A stretch of 64,000 bases of DNA from Scatophagus argus (taxonomy: Eukaryota; Chordata; Actinopteri; Scatophagidae), in the NCBI RefSeq assembly GCF_020382885.2, contig NC_058494.1, forward strand, positions 14,216,001 through 14,280,000, written 5' to 3'. Below, piece after piece: positions 12,499-23,865 of this stretch; the first letter of the stretch is position 1; each line of letters opens with the position of its first letter. The position numbers were made by a program, and so were the translations under genes. The notes under the pieces were generated by a model. That model worked only from the letters and a program-made list of their open reading frames with translations, was not told where the DNA came from and did not search any database.

Positions 12499-15400
12499 AT
12501 GAAGCGTCTTTTGGCATCCAAACAGCAGCTTTTAGCTTGTAGGTATCTATTGAGGAAAGTACCAAACAGACCCGTGAAGGCCTGCAATGGTGAATGAAGG
12601 TTTTTGTTGTTGTTCATTTCGAGGTTTTTTTTTTCCTGTCAGATCTTATGTATGCGAGCTGGAGACTTAAATTTCAGAGCTGTGGGGAGAATTGGTTAAA
12701 TTAAGTCCACTATTGTAAGATTGCAGACAGTTCAGTTCTGTGAGACCATTTTTGCCTGTCAGTGCATTAGTTTGCTGTGTTTAAACAGCACTGCTCCTGA
12801 CTGACTGCTAAACTATAATGATAATAATGATAATTTGTTAACTCTGATGTGACATGTGTCCAGTTTCAGAGCTCTCTGTGCCCGTCCCCTGGGGAGAGAT
12901 CAGAGGTAAAGTGTGGGGTCCTGACCACGGTCATCCTGTGCTGTGCCTGCACGGCTGGGCTGACAACTGTGGTACATTCAACACCCTCATTCCCCTTCTA
13001 CCCAAAGGTAATCATCCATAGAGGTTTGAGTAAAAAAAAAAAAGAACTGCTTTGTAATATGGTAATCATTATATAAACGGAGACAGTGTTCAGTCGATAC
13101 ACCTACAATTAATTAATTCAAGGGCAGAAATGATTACTTAATTGATTAGTGAGCTTAAAAAAATGTGATGCATAGATACTTAAGTACTGTACTTCAGTAG
13201 CCTTTCCAGGAAACGTAGTAAATAATTGATAAAATGTAGACCCACTCACAGTTGTAATGTACGTGTTTGGCGTGAGGCGTCTTTTCCCCTGAGTGTGTTG
13301 TTTACTCTCTCTGTCCTCTCAGACTGCAGATATGTGACATTGGACCTGGCAGGTCACGGCCTCTCGTCACATCGTCCTCCTGGAGTTTTCTATCATTTTC
13401 CTGACTACTTGGCAGATATACGCAGAATTGTTGATGGTGTGTGAGTTGAAAAAGTTGCAGAATAATTTTTAGCCAAGCCCTCATTGTTCCTGTGTGTAAC
13501 TATGATTAAACCACACTTTAGACTTTTGGCAATAAAAACATTTTTTTTCTGTGTGGAGATACCCTCCTGTTTGATGATCTGTGAAATTGACTCCAACAGC
13601 TCTGCAGCTGAAGGAATTCTCAATAATAGGCCACAGTATGGGTGAGTGCATCTTTACATGAGAGTTTATCTTCATCTGTGTTGTACATGTTGCTTTGTTA
13701 CAAAGTCATTTAAAATCCCACTGGGACCTTGTTTTATTTACAGGAGGTGACATTGGTGCGATGGTAAGAGTCAGTGTTTCACCAAACTCTTCTCTGCGTC
13801 TTATCTCTTTCTTAACATAATATACAGAGATTATTTTTCTGTGTTCCCATATGATTTTAGATTGTGCTCCCCACAGTTCACTTCGCTATATCCTGAGATG
13901 GTGGATGCTCTCATACTTCTGGATGTTTACGGGTTCCTTCCTACAGATTCAGTATGGACCATTTTGACTCCTCAAATTACTGTAGAGCTGTCATAGTTTG
14001 TGTGGGTAAAAGCAGATCAGACACCTAGAAGAAAAGTCATGTTTTTTTTTATTTTGAATTTTCAAATTTTGTTCATTCAGCTCTTCCACAGCTTGTTTTT
14101 TTCGTAGATTTTTCGTTTCCCAAAATAAAGGCCAAAATAATGTTTCAGCAGGTAGACAGTGGCAGGAAAAACTTCCTTTTAACAGGAGGAAACCTTGAGC
14201 AGGACCCGGCTCACAAAGGAGAACCATCCTGCTGATAGACGGCTGGGTGAAGGGAGGGGAAGAGGAGGTAGACAGAGAGGATGAACGAGAGAGAGAAAGA
14301 AACATACATGTTTCATACATCTTTTTAGTCATTTGCTGTATTTAGTGTCATAAAAAAGAGCTCTGCTGTACTTCCCACAATGTCAGTTGTCTCTTTTTCT
14401 GCAGAAAGAAATATCCAAAGTGATGAGGCAGGGGATGGATGAGATGCTTCAGTATGAAAAAAGGACAGATGAGAAGAAAAGAGTTTACACTTACGAGAAG
14501 GCGGTTGAGAGGTATCACCCGTCCATTTATGAAGGACATCAGAGTTCTAATAATCCTCCTATCCTCAGCTGTCTAAAATACTAAAATATTTTATTTCTTC
14601 CAGGCTGTTGGCTGCAAACCCGACTCTGTCTGAACAGTCTGTGCACATCCTATTAGAGAGAGGTCTAGTTCAAGTTGACGGAGGTGCATCTTTATCTTTT
14701 ATTCTCCTCTCAGAGAGAAATAATCTCACTTTGCTTGCTCTCATCTGCCGGCAGCTGAATGTTTTTCTCTTCTGCAGGATTTGTGTTCTCCAGAGACCTG
14801 CGACTTAACTTTGTAGGTCTTTTTTAACCTGCCAAACCTCCCTCCCCCTACATTCACCACCTCCTCTCTGTGAACTTGTATTTTTTTCCACTGGAGGTTT
14901 AGCATTCAGTTCATAAAGCAAATGTGTTTTATTTTATGTTTTCAGAAAAGCATAGTGCGCTTCAGTTTGGAGCAGAATCTGGAGATGCAGTCGAGGATTC
15001 AAGCTTCTGTTCTAGTTGTTCTGTAAGATATTAATCTCTACACTGAAACTGATATTTGCATTATAGTGTTATGACAAAGTGATGAAAGACTTTAATTGCT
15101 GGCATGCAATAGCAAATGTTCTGGGTAGAAAAACAGCTAATAAATCATGTCTTTCTTTAATATGTTCAAGTTATAAATCTGTCTGTATCGTAGCAGCATA
15201 CTTAACCTTTCATCTCACTGTGTATATTATCTTTCCTCACATTGAAAATGGTCAAAATCTCATTCTTCCAGAGCAGAAACAGGCTTTAACAGAATGTTTT
15301 CTGAACCAACTCAGAATAAATTGGCCTCAACAATTCTTCAGCGTTTGCGGGATAGAAATGTGAGTTTGCGATAAAGTGAAAATACAAAATGTGTGAAGTG

Positions 15401-15619
15401 GTTTTGTTTTGATTATATTTCCATCTTAGTGGTCACTGATTCTGCATATCTGCAGTTAATATCCCTTTCTGTTTGTGTTTGTTTCAGCACACAGTGGTGA
15501 CTGTGCCCGGCGATCATCACGTCCATCTGAATCAGCCTGAGGTCGTCGCTCCATTTGTGTCCGACTTCCTGCAAACCAAAGTCCTCTCACGGTCGACTAA
15601 CCGAGAGCACAAGTTATAA
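12499..15619 (+). CDS. serhl: Serine hydrolase-like protein, copy B (12 exons)
   Basis: Second tandem SERHL-family alpha/beta-hydrolase. Exons: 12499-12589, 12864-13007, 13323-13436, 13600-13641, 13744-13763, 13877-13951, 14405-14511, 14604-14683, 14778-14812, 14946-15022, 15272-15359, 15488-15619, giving 334 residues. Phases match copy A exactly; exon 7 is one codon shorter. The nucleophile elbow GHSMGG has Ser129 and the probable catalytic His is His301 in VPGDHHVHL. The 30-residue leader encoded by exon 1 (MKRLLASKQQ...) is rich in Lys/Arg with no acidic residue, which looks mitochondrial. The C-terminus is REHKL, a weak match to the peroxisomal signal. Exon 1 rests on phase and donor only, so the leader is less certain than the core. 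The core is intact. Confidence 0.87.
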
Positions 15620-17144
15620 ACTACAAGTCAATTTCTGCTGTTGTTTACAAGTACAAACTGTGTGTTTACAGTAACAAAAGTCCCATAAAGTGCTTTAAAA
15701 ACACTACATAATTCCTGTTGAAATGAGTTTGTGTGACAGGATGTTAGATGTTGAGGAATCAGCCTTCACTGTTTTAACTTAACTGTCCTTTATTTTAAAT
15801 TTATTGACATATTTTTAATATGTTGGATCCATTTTTAGTCACATCCACCAAGTGCAGTGAGAGGTCACCACTGCAGATTGACTATTTTTCAAGAGTTAAA
15901 TTTCAAGGGTGTTTAAGGACTCATTTCAGGGTAGAGTGTGAGTTTCCATCACAACTTCACCAAAGTCCAAAGTGGATGGAGGAGGGAAAAGTCTAATTTC
16001 AAGGTGTCCTCCTGGAAATGATTGAGCAGAGGTTGTATGTCTCCAGTATCCTCATCTCGTCTCGCGATGTCCTCAGTTCATCGATGATGGCTCACTGAAG
16101 ATCTGTCTCCTTCTGTGTGAAATGCCACATCTGCCCCTTTTCGTTTTTGATGCCAGAAGTGGAGGTGGTCTTTGTTAGAGGTGGTCCTCCTCTATTATGA
16201 ATCACTGTAGGAAATAGCGTGTTTTTTACGGGATCTTCAACAAACTGGGTGTGAAAAACGTTTGACGTTTTGGGAACACGTGTTCTTTTTATTGATAAAA
16301 GTTAGTGATAAGATGAAGCTTTAAGCTGATATTGATCTGCTCATATAAGAAGTGAAATATTGGCCAAAATGACAACTCTGAATGTAAAAATATTTATGTT
16401 TTTCAATATTTTCCACATAATGTCCATTAATGGCCAAATTATACTTTGTGACTTGGATGCAGAAAAAAGCAAAACTGGGGACTTTACAGCTTGTCTCACA
16501 AATACAAGCTAAATGCGTAGGCTACTTTTGTCCATATGGTTTATGTGGTCTCCAGCCTTTCACTGATATTCTGGGCACCAAGCACACATGGTGTTATATT
16601 GTAAATGAGTGCATATCAGAAGATTTTATTCAGTGATGTGTAATTATTAAGGCCAAACAGGCCACAATTGAACTTTAGTAAGAAAGTTTGATCTTAAATT
16701 TTAAATGACTCAAATTTCATACTAAAAGATTTGATTGGTCAAGCTTGTTGTGGCTGCACATATCTTGAGGTACAGCTGGGCAGCACAATGTATTCTAGAG
16801 CTTATCTCATTACAGAGGAAAGAATGAGTTGCAGTGTTGTTCTCGGATGACAAGCTTTTTCCCTGCCTCATTGCTCCTGCAGGAGACTGCCTGACAGGTA
16901 AGACTGAGGGACAAAATCGCATAAAGTAGAATTATCTGATCAAAGGTAAGCGCCACCCCAGCAGTGTGTGATGATTGGCCATAAATGTAGCCTGTTATTC
17001 TGAACATCCAATAAAAAAGTTTGTAGCAGAAAATCACGTTGCTCTTGTGTACCAAAGGTCAGAGGTTGCGTTTCAGTCCTCACATGGACATTTCAGCATT
17101 TGTTTTATTTGAATACTCAGCTTTGCAGGCAAGACACAAACAAA
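15620..17144. other. Intergenic between SERHL copies B and C
   Basis: No supported exon and no clear promoter motif. Copy C lacks the CACGTG box seen before A and B. Confidence 0.5.
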
Positions 17145-20100
17145 ATGTCATCTACAATGATACAAACAGGTAGTTTGCTTCCAGTAAATATCTGTCAGAT
17201 CTGTGTTTCTGTGTTGCTTTCTGAGGTTGTGACATGTGTCCAGTTTCAGAGCTCTCAGTGCCCATCGCATGGGGAGAAATCAGAGGTAAAGTGTGGGGTC
17301 CTGATCACGGTCATCCTGTGTTGTGCCTGCACGGCTGGGCTGACAACTGTGGTACATTCAACACCCTCATTCCCCTTCTACCCAAAGGTAAACTTTGACA
17401 AAAGGTATTTAAACAGCATTTTAAGGAGGGGGGCATTGGCAAAATCAAACTGTGTCTCAGATCCACACTACATATTGATTCTAAGCACATTTGCTTAGGT
17501 ACAAACTAGAAAAGTGAAAATAAAGAACACTCAAAACAGACAGCATGTAAATACTGTTTGATTTTGCTGGCTAGCTAACATCTTCTCCTACAGGCTGATC
17601 TTGAGTTCTCTCCAATGTGGATTTTTCATCCCTCTTTGTCCTCCCTGTCAGAGTGCAGATACGTGATGGTGGATCTGGCTGGTCACGGCTTGTCCTCCCA
17701 TCGTCCTCCTGGAGTTTTCTACTCTTTTTTTGCATATGTGGCAGATGTACGCAGAGTGGTTGACGGTGTGTAAGTTCAAGAGGTTGTAGGACCTCTTTTA
17801 GTTTCCCTCAGATCTCTTCAGGGCTCTGATGTCTCTCTGTGAATCAGAGCTGTTACAGTAAACTACAGCTGTAAGTGAAACTGGGTTTAATTCCTGCAGG
17901 TCTCCAATGGACAAAATTCTCCATCATAGGCCACAGTATGGGTGAGTCCAACACCATGCAAACAATGCAAAAATATAAATAATACACCTGATTCACTACT
18001 GACACTGTGCTTTTTTTACATCTTCTACCATAAAGCTGCAAAGCTGATTGACAAGTCTAGAGAAAGTCAATCAACAATTAATCACTTATGGTTCCAACTT
18101 CTCAAATAGTTTGGTGGAGACTTTTTTTTTATTATTTATTTATTTTTTTGTATTTTTTATTGTTGCAAATTAAAAGCCTTTGTGTTTAGGACCACTGGTA
18201 AGACTAAATAAGGAATGAGAAGATGCTACCTTGAGTATTTCTCACTTTTGTTTTAGACATTAATTTTTCAAAAAAAAAAATCAACAAATTAATGAGTGAT
18301 GAAAATATGTGTTAGTGTTAGGTACAGCCTTACAACCAATGTTGGAATCTCAATGAAAGAAAGTCAATAACAAAAAGATTTTGGACAAGAGCTTTGAGCA
18401 CAATCATTTGTTCATTCTCCTACAGGTGGTAACATCGCTGCAATGGTAACTAAGATTCATCACATGCAATTTTTCACTGTTTTTACACAAAATACAGACA
18501 CTATCTTTATTATCTTGTATGGTATCATGTTTATCATATTGTGGTTTTCACAGTTCAGTGCACTGTATCCTGAGATGGTGGATGCCATCATACTTCTGGA
18601 CACTTTTGGATTTTTACCCACAGATCCAGTAGGCTACTTCTCTGGTTTTAATTATCATTACACTTTGTATGCAGCCTTTAAAAAGAAAGATAATACTGTC
18701 AATGTCTTTTGCAAATATTATCACATTATTCCTCAGTTATCTTAATGTTCCACTGCCGTCAATAGTTTTTGACCTTCTCACCTCTTTGTTTCTTTTCCTG
18801 CAGAAAGAAATATCCAAAGTGATGAGGCAGGGGATGGATGAGATGCTTCAGTATGAGAAAAAGATGGAAGAGAAGAAGAGAGTTTACACTTATGAGAAGG
18901 CGGTTGAGAGGTATTACATCACTCCAGTTCAAGTTACATAAACCATCATTCATGTTGGATGTTTTGAAGTAAGTTTAAAGGGTGATCTCCACTGACTTCA
19001 CACATCAAAGTCTGTTTACTGGTGTTGGGTAGTATTATTCAAAGTTGTACAAAACCTTTTTCTGATCAGTTGCTTCAAGTCATGTCATTTAAGTCAGTAT
19101 TGGTTGTGTCTGAAGACTGAAAATGAAAAGAAAAAAAATTAGCTGGCATTGTGGGTTTCCAAAAAAATAAAAAGCTCACCAGACCTCTGTAGCCCACTCC
19201 TCATCTCTGCTTGAGGCTACATTAGCTGCTACTAGCATTTGAAATTCCTGCTGAACTTGCAACAGTGAAGTTTCACTGTGGGTCATATAGACAATAGGTT
19301 TTGTCAAGGAAGAAGAATGTTTGGAATAAAAAAGACATGCTTCATCTTCAGTGATGCTTTTTTATTTTTTTAAACTGTTCATGATGGATCTGGCATGTTA
19401 TATGAGTGTGATGCTAAATCTCTGAGTGTATCTGTGAGTACTTAACACGATACAATAAATCACAATTGTTTTATTTCTTCCAGGCTGTTGGCTGCAAACC
19501 CGACTCTGTCTGAACAGTCTGTGCACATCCTATTAGAGAGAGGTCTAGTTCAAGTTGACGGAGGTGCATCTTTATCTTTTATTCTCCTCTCAGAGAGAAA
19601 TATTCTCACTTTGCTTCCTCTCATCTGCCGGCAGCTGAATGTTTTTCTCTTCTGCAGGATTTGTGTTCTCCAGAGACCTGCGACTTAACTTTGTAGGTCT
19701 TCTTTAACCTGCCAAACCTCCCTCCCCCTACATTCACCACCTCCTCTGTTAACTTATATTTTTTTCCACTGGAGGTTTAGCATTCAGTTCATAAAGCAAA
19801 TGTGTTTTATTTTATGTTTTCAGAAAAACATAGTGCGCATCAGTTTGGAGCAGAGTCTGGAGATGCAGTCGAGGATTCAAGCTTCTGTTCTAGTTGTTCT
19901 GTAAGATATTAATCTCTACACTGAAACTGATATTTTATTCATAATTTTAGAACTTACTATACTTTTAACATATGAACATGTAAATCCTATGTCCCCATGT
20001 GCCTAATGTATGAACTATTTAATGTGTGCTAATCATCATAAATTGTCAAAGCACATCATACTAAAATGTGTTTTCAGAGCGGACAAAGGCTTTGGTGCAA

Positions 20101-20784
20101 CATTTCCAGACTCACGCCGTCAGGAATTGTCCTCCACACTTCTCCAAGCCTATCGTGACAGAAATGTGAGTTTAAATCTTGGGGGAAAAAAAATCTAAAC
20201 AGATGCTGAAAGAAAAGGGTAAAGGTTGAACATACAGACTGCAACAACCCATCATCTGTGTGAGGTGAAGTCACTAAACTGCATTCTTTGGATCTGATGT
20301 GTGTGACAGACCTGATTCACTCTGCGCCAACATGTAGACTAAAACAAGCAATGTTGTCACAGGGATCAATAAAGTATTTCTGATTCTGATACTGAAACAC
20401 TGTCTGTCTGTCCAGGTGTGTGTCAGACACCTGCACAGATCTTAAAGTGGCACCATAGTAAAAGCTCAATATCTGAGAATAAACAGAAAGTACAACAAGA
20501 GAATGAGATGAGGAGAGAATAGAAGGTAAAACGTGAGAGAAAAGATCTTTCAAAGTTTAAGTATTGGGTTATGAAAACTCACTGCATCACTGAACAACAC
20601 AAAGAAACTTGAGCTATAAGAAAAACATTTTCAACTTATCCTTGATTTTACTCAAGTGTTGGTCATTATTTCTCTCTCACAGCACACGGTGGTGACCGTG
20701 CCAGGTGATCATCACGTCCATCTGAATCATCCTGAAGTCATTGCTCCTCTGGTTTCTAACTTCCTGCAGACCAAAGTGATCTAA
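17145..20784 (+). CDS. serhl: Serine hydrolase-like protein, copy C (12 exons)
   Basis: Third tandem SERHL-family alpha/beta-hydrolase. Exons: 17145-17169 (tentative), 17244-17387, 17652-17765, 17900-17941, 18426-18445, 18554-18628, 18804-18910, 19484-19563, 19658-19692, 19824-19900, 20078-20165, 20683-20784, giving 302 residues. The oxyanion HGW loop, GHSMGG (Ser107) and VPGDHHVHL (probable catalytic His279) are all kept. The proposed first exon supplies only MSSTMIQT and was chosen because it ends in phase 1 before gtagtt; another upstream exon is possible. The protein ends in QTKVI: a TAA cuts off the tail that in copy B ends HKL, so no peroxisomal signal remains. Exons 8-10 with their introns are almost identical to copy B, while exon 11 is very different. 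Confidence 0.85.
20361..20391 (+). mobile_element. LINE-type 3' tail in copy C intron 11
   Basis: The words agggatcaataaagtatttc and then tgattctgat match the 3' end of common fish LINEs (L2 or Rex1 type), which end in a short tandem of TGATTC. Only the tail is recognisable. Confidence 0.5.
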
Positions 20785-20886
20785 AACAGGCACACAAGTC
20801 ATAACACACACACACAGTCATGTTTCCATCAGTTTTGGGGACATTACATTAATTTCCTGGAGGCTAAACCACTGCCTGACCATAAC

Positions 20887-20892
20887 AATAAA
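20887..20892 (+). terminator. Candidate polyadenylation signal of SERHL copy C
   Basis: AATAAA lies 103 bases after the copy C stop codon, a usual spacing for a short 3' UTR. Confidence 0.5.
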
Positions 20893-22071
20893 ATATTACT
20901 TGCCTAATCCTAATCCTTACCTGAACTTAACCCTAACTTTTACCCTAATATTTAATGATTTACGTTTTGTGAGCATAAGTAAGGCAGGTCCTCACAAAGT
21001 GACTGTGTAAACAGATTTGTGTCCCCACAACTACAGGACACATACACACACACACACATTTTCAATGTGAAATTTCACACTCACACACAGTGCACTGAGA
21101 GAAAAGTCATTAACATAATGTTCTCTGTCCTGAAATGCCACTATTTGTGCAGTACTGTTTACAGTACTGTTTGTGCATTTAATGCATTTAATTGTGTTTA
21201 GTTGTCCTCATTTCACTGTGATGACAGGTGTTTATGATACCTTCTGCCTTGAAATAATTATTGCAATTTTGTTCATGTCATGCGTTTTTTTTCTAATTTT
21301 AATTTCAATTTTTTAATGCCTCTAAAAACCACCAGGGGCGATGATGAAAATAATATATTAATTGTTACAAAGTCCTCCAGTTCAACACAGCATATCATAA
21401 AATCAGATCAAATTAATTACATTTTTAGATAAAGTCGATTAATACAGATGCCAATAATGTTAGATAAAAGAAAGAAAAAGACAAGGCTTCCTAGTTCTGA
21501 TCCTAACAAAGTGTGAGATGTTGCCTTTTATTAATACATTGCATTGTTGTCTGCTATAGCGAGATCTGATTCAAAATAAAATGACTAAAATTCTCCAATG
21601 TTCATTTAAATTCTTTATGTAGCGTATGTAATATGTCATCAGTTCTGTTTGACGCTGATCTGTTTATCTCAGCTGCTTTTCATGAATCTGATGCTTGTGC
21701 CGAACGAGCTAAAAATGGCAGTCATTAAAAGGGATGACATCCTCTGACAACTTTTCATTATGTAGGTCATCCGATTTGTATTCAGCTTTTGTCTCAGAAA
21801 CCAGCGAGACAAAAAAAAAAAAAAATCTTTTTACCACCCTTTTACTCAGGGGAGTGAGTCTATAAAACACTGCAGCTGCCGTCAGTCAGAGCAGATATGA
21901 GAGGTGCTGCTCACACAAAAATGGCCCCCTCTCTCTCTCAATGTCACATAAACTGTATGATGGCCTTGGTGTTAAATGGAGTGGAATTGATTTTACGCAG
22001 CGAGCAGCAAGGCGGCGAGCACCCAGAGACATCTGAAGGCCCCCCCCCCCCTAAAAAAAAGAGATTATAGT
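20893..22071. other. Intergenic between SERHL copy C and the SMIM45-like gene
   Basis: AT-rich, with short CA repeats (about 20806-20816 and 21048-21058) and A-runs. No supported exon. Confidence 0.5.
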
Positions 22072-22133
22072 TATATAAGTTTCCCTCCCACTCCCTCCAT
22101 CATCTTCATCAGCAGGGGCGTTGTCATAGCAAC
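22072..22133 (+). promoter_or_regulatory. Core promoter of the SMIM45-like gene: TATA box and RFX X-box
   Basis: A TATA-like TATATAAG at 22072-22079 is followed at 22120-22133 by GTTGTCATAGCAAC, a near-palindrome with one mismatch per half to the classical RFX X-box GTTGCCATGGCAAC. Transcription would start near 22105, which places the X-box close to the start or just inside the 5' UTR. Confidence 0.5.
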
Positions 22134-22358
22134 CCCCACCCCTCCTTTTAAACGTCAGAGCGAGGAGCCGGAGGATGAAGCCGCATGCAGCTTCTGTCTC
22201 TTGTGCCTCTCAGAGAGCACCTGTGATTTTGGCTGCTTCACATTCAGCAGTCGGAGCTGCGGCGCTGGAGGTAATCTGATGATCGATTTGACTTCCAGCT
22301 GCTGCACATCGTACACCGTCAAACACAGGAAGACCGACTGATTCAGCAGCATCTGCAG
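22105..22358 (+). other. Predicted 5' UTR exon of the SMIM45-like gene
   Basis: The segment downstream of the TATA box ends in a strong donor, CAG|gtgagc, at 22358. It would splice to the acceptor at about 22765, just before the coding ATG. The left end is estimated from the TATA box. Confidence 0.45.
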
Positions 22359-22770
22359 GTGAGCACGATGGCTTTATTTACTACCACAGGACTATGTTTT
22401 AGAGTGGAACTCCTGTGTGTGTGTGTGTGTATTAGCACATTTAAAAAAATCATATTTCTCGGTTGGACAGAACAGAACAGCAGTGACAGAATGTTTGCTG
22501 CCTGCCGGAAGCTTGTTGTGTAATGTCTTGTTTCCTGTACTTCTTCATAAGGAATGAGTGAAAATAATGGGACACTGAGATGCTGCAATTTGTCATGCGT
22601 GATATCTCACCCTGTGGAGAGTGAGTGTTTGCAAGGATTTAAATAACAGGTTTACTCTGCACATCCATCCCTCCCCAAAATCTTGCCACCTTTCCCTCCA
22701 TCGTGTTTTTCCTCCCTGTCTCCATTTTTTGCCCTTTCCTTTCCTCCACCCCTTCCCTCTGACAGCAGTT

Positions 22771-22971
22771 ATGTCGTGGCTGTTCTTGGACTGGTTCATC
22801 CCCCTCTACCTGCTGGTGTCGGTTTTGGTGCTGGCAGGCTTCGGAGCATGCCTGTACTTCCTAGAGCCCGGGCTACAGGATGCCCACAAGTGGAGCAACA
22901 AAACAATCCGGCATCACCCGCTGGTGGCCAGTGTGAACTGCAGAGATGACGATAGTAATGCACTGATATGA
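22771..22971 (+). CDS. smim45: SMIM45-like small integral membrane protein
   Basis: A 66-residue protein encoded entirely in one exon, directly after an acceptor (ctctgacag). The N-terminal half reads FLDWFIPLYLLVSVLVLAGF, one transmembrane helix at about residues 5-30. It is followed by LEPGLQDAHKW and a short polar tail. As I remember human SMIM45 (68 residues), it shares the pattern FLDWFVPVYLVISVLILVGF, then EPGLQEAHKW, so this is a close match over the first 41 residues; the tails differ. Molecular function is unknown. It lies near septin-3 as in human. No signal peptide cleavage site stands out, so it is probably an uncleaved membrane anchor. Confidence 0.9.
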   Translation: MSWLFLDWFIPLYLLVSVLVLAGFGACLYFLEPGLQDAHKWSNKTIRHHPLVASVNCRDDDSNALI

Positions 22972-23755
22972 TCAGGAGGATGGCGAGGGGGGGGGCAGGG
23001 CGGGCTAGTGGGCCATCTGGACAGGGGTGCTGCCACTGGTCCGGTGGGATGGGAGCCAACACCTTAAAAATGGAGACAGAAAATGGAAGAGAGGGATGAG
23101 ACAGATGGGGACCTCATCCATTGTTACAACTTTTCCCTGATCTCTAACATACTTTAAGCTTTTGCTACAGAAATCAGGGAAAAGTGAAGCCGAAGGGTTT
23201 TGAAAAATTTCTAAAACGAAGCCAAATGCACAAGGAGGAGACCACATCCAGGTGATTTGGGGACATGTTGCCCTTTAGAAATGTGTTTGAAACATGATGT
23301 AAATGTCACTTCATCTTATACTTGTGCCAACTTTTACATACGTTTTGTAATTTGACAATCACTTTACATACATCATGAAGTTTACTTATATTGTGTATTT
23401 AATTCGTGAAGTGAATGACATAAGTGCAATGAATCTGTTGCCAGCAGGGAGGGTTTTTAATCCTCTCTCTGGTGCCGTCGGCATGGCAGCTGCTGAGAAG
23501 CATGTGGATTTTTAGTGCCGCTGTGCCAAAATGGTGTAGTAGTGATTTTATCATAATAATATGTGCTGAGTAAATGCAACTGATTTATTCGAGGTGCCAA
23601 AATTATCCTAGCTGGACCAAGACAACAAAACAATAGTATTTGGGAATGCTCCAAGTGTGTTTTTGTTTTCAGTGTTCTTACTTGACAGCATGGCGGGGAA
23701 ACAGGGTGTGTGACAGCCCTCTTTTGATGATCATATGCCTCCTTTGTTCACACGA

Positions 23756-23761
23756 AATAAA
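23756..23761 (+). terminator. Candidate polyadenylation signal of the SMIM45-like gene
   Basis: AATAAA lies about 785 bases after the stop codon, giving a moderate 3' UTR (22972 to about 23780). A second AATAAA follows near 23812. Confidence 0.5.
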
Positions 23762-23865
23762 ACAGTTTAATCTTCAGTTCCTCACTGTCGGCGTGTCATT
23801 GTGCAGTTGAGAATAAACGAGTAAAACAATATTTAAGATTTGTGCAGTGTGTCTGCACCGGTGGT

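Noticed and set aside
12499-12542. Shorter first exon for SERHL copy B ending at the donor-like TGTAG|gtatct
   Set aside because: It ends in phase 2. The later donor at 12589 gives the required phase 1.
17083-17169. Alternative longer first exon for SERHL copy C from an ATG at 17083
   Set aside because: It ends in phase 2, which does not join the phase-1 start of exon 2.
22621-22949. Longer upstream start for the SMIM45-like protein and an alternative frame rich in Pro
   Set aside because: The in-frame extension crosses a pyrimidine tract and the acceptor ctctgacag, so it is intronic. The homology starts at the ATG at 22771.
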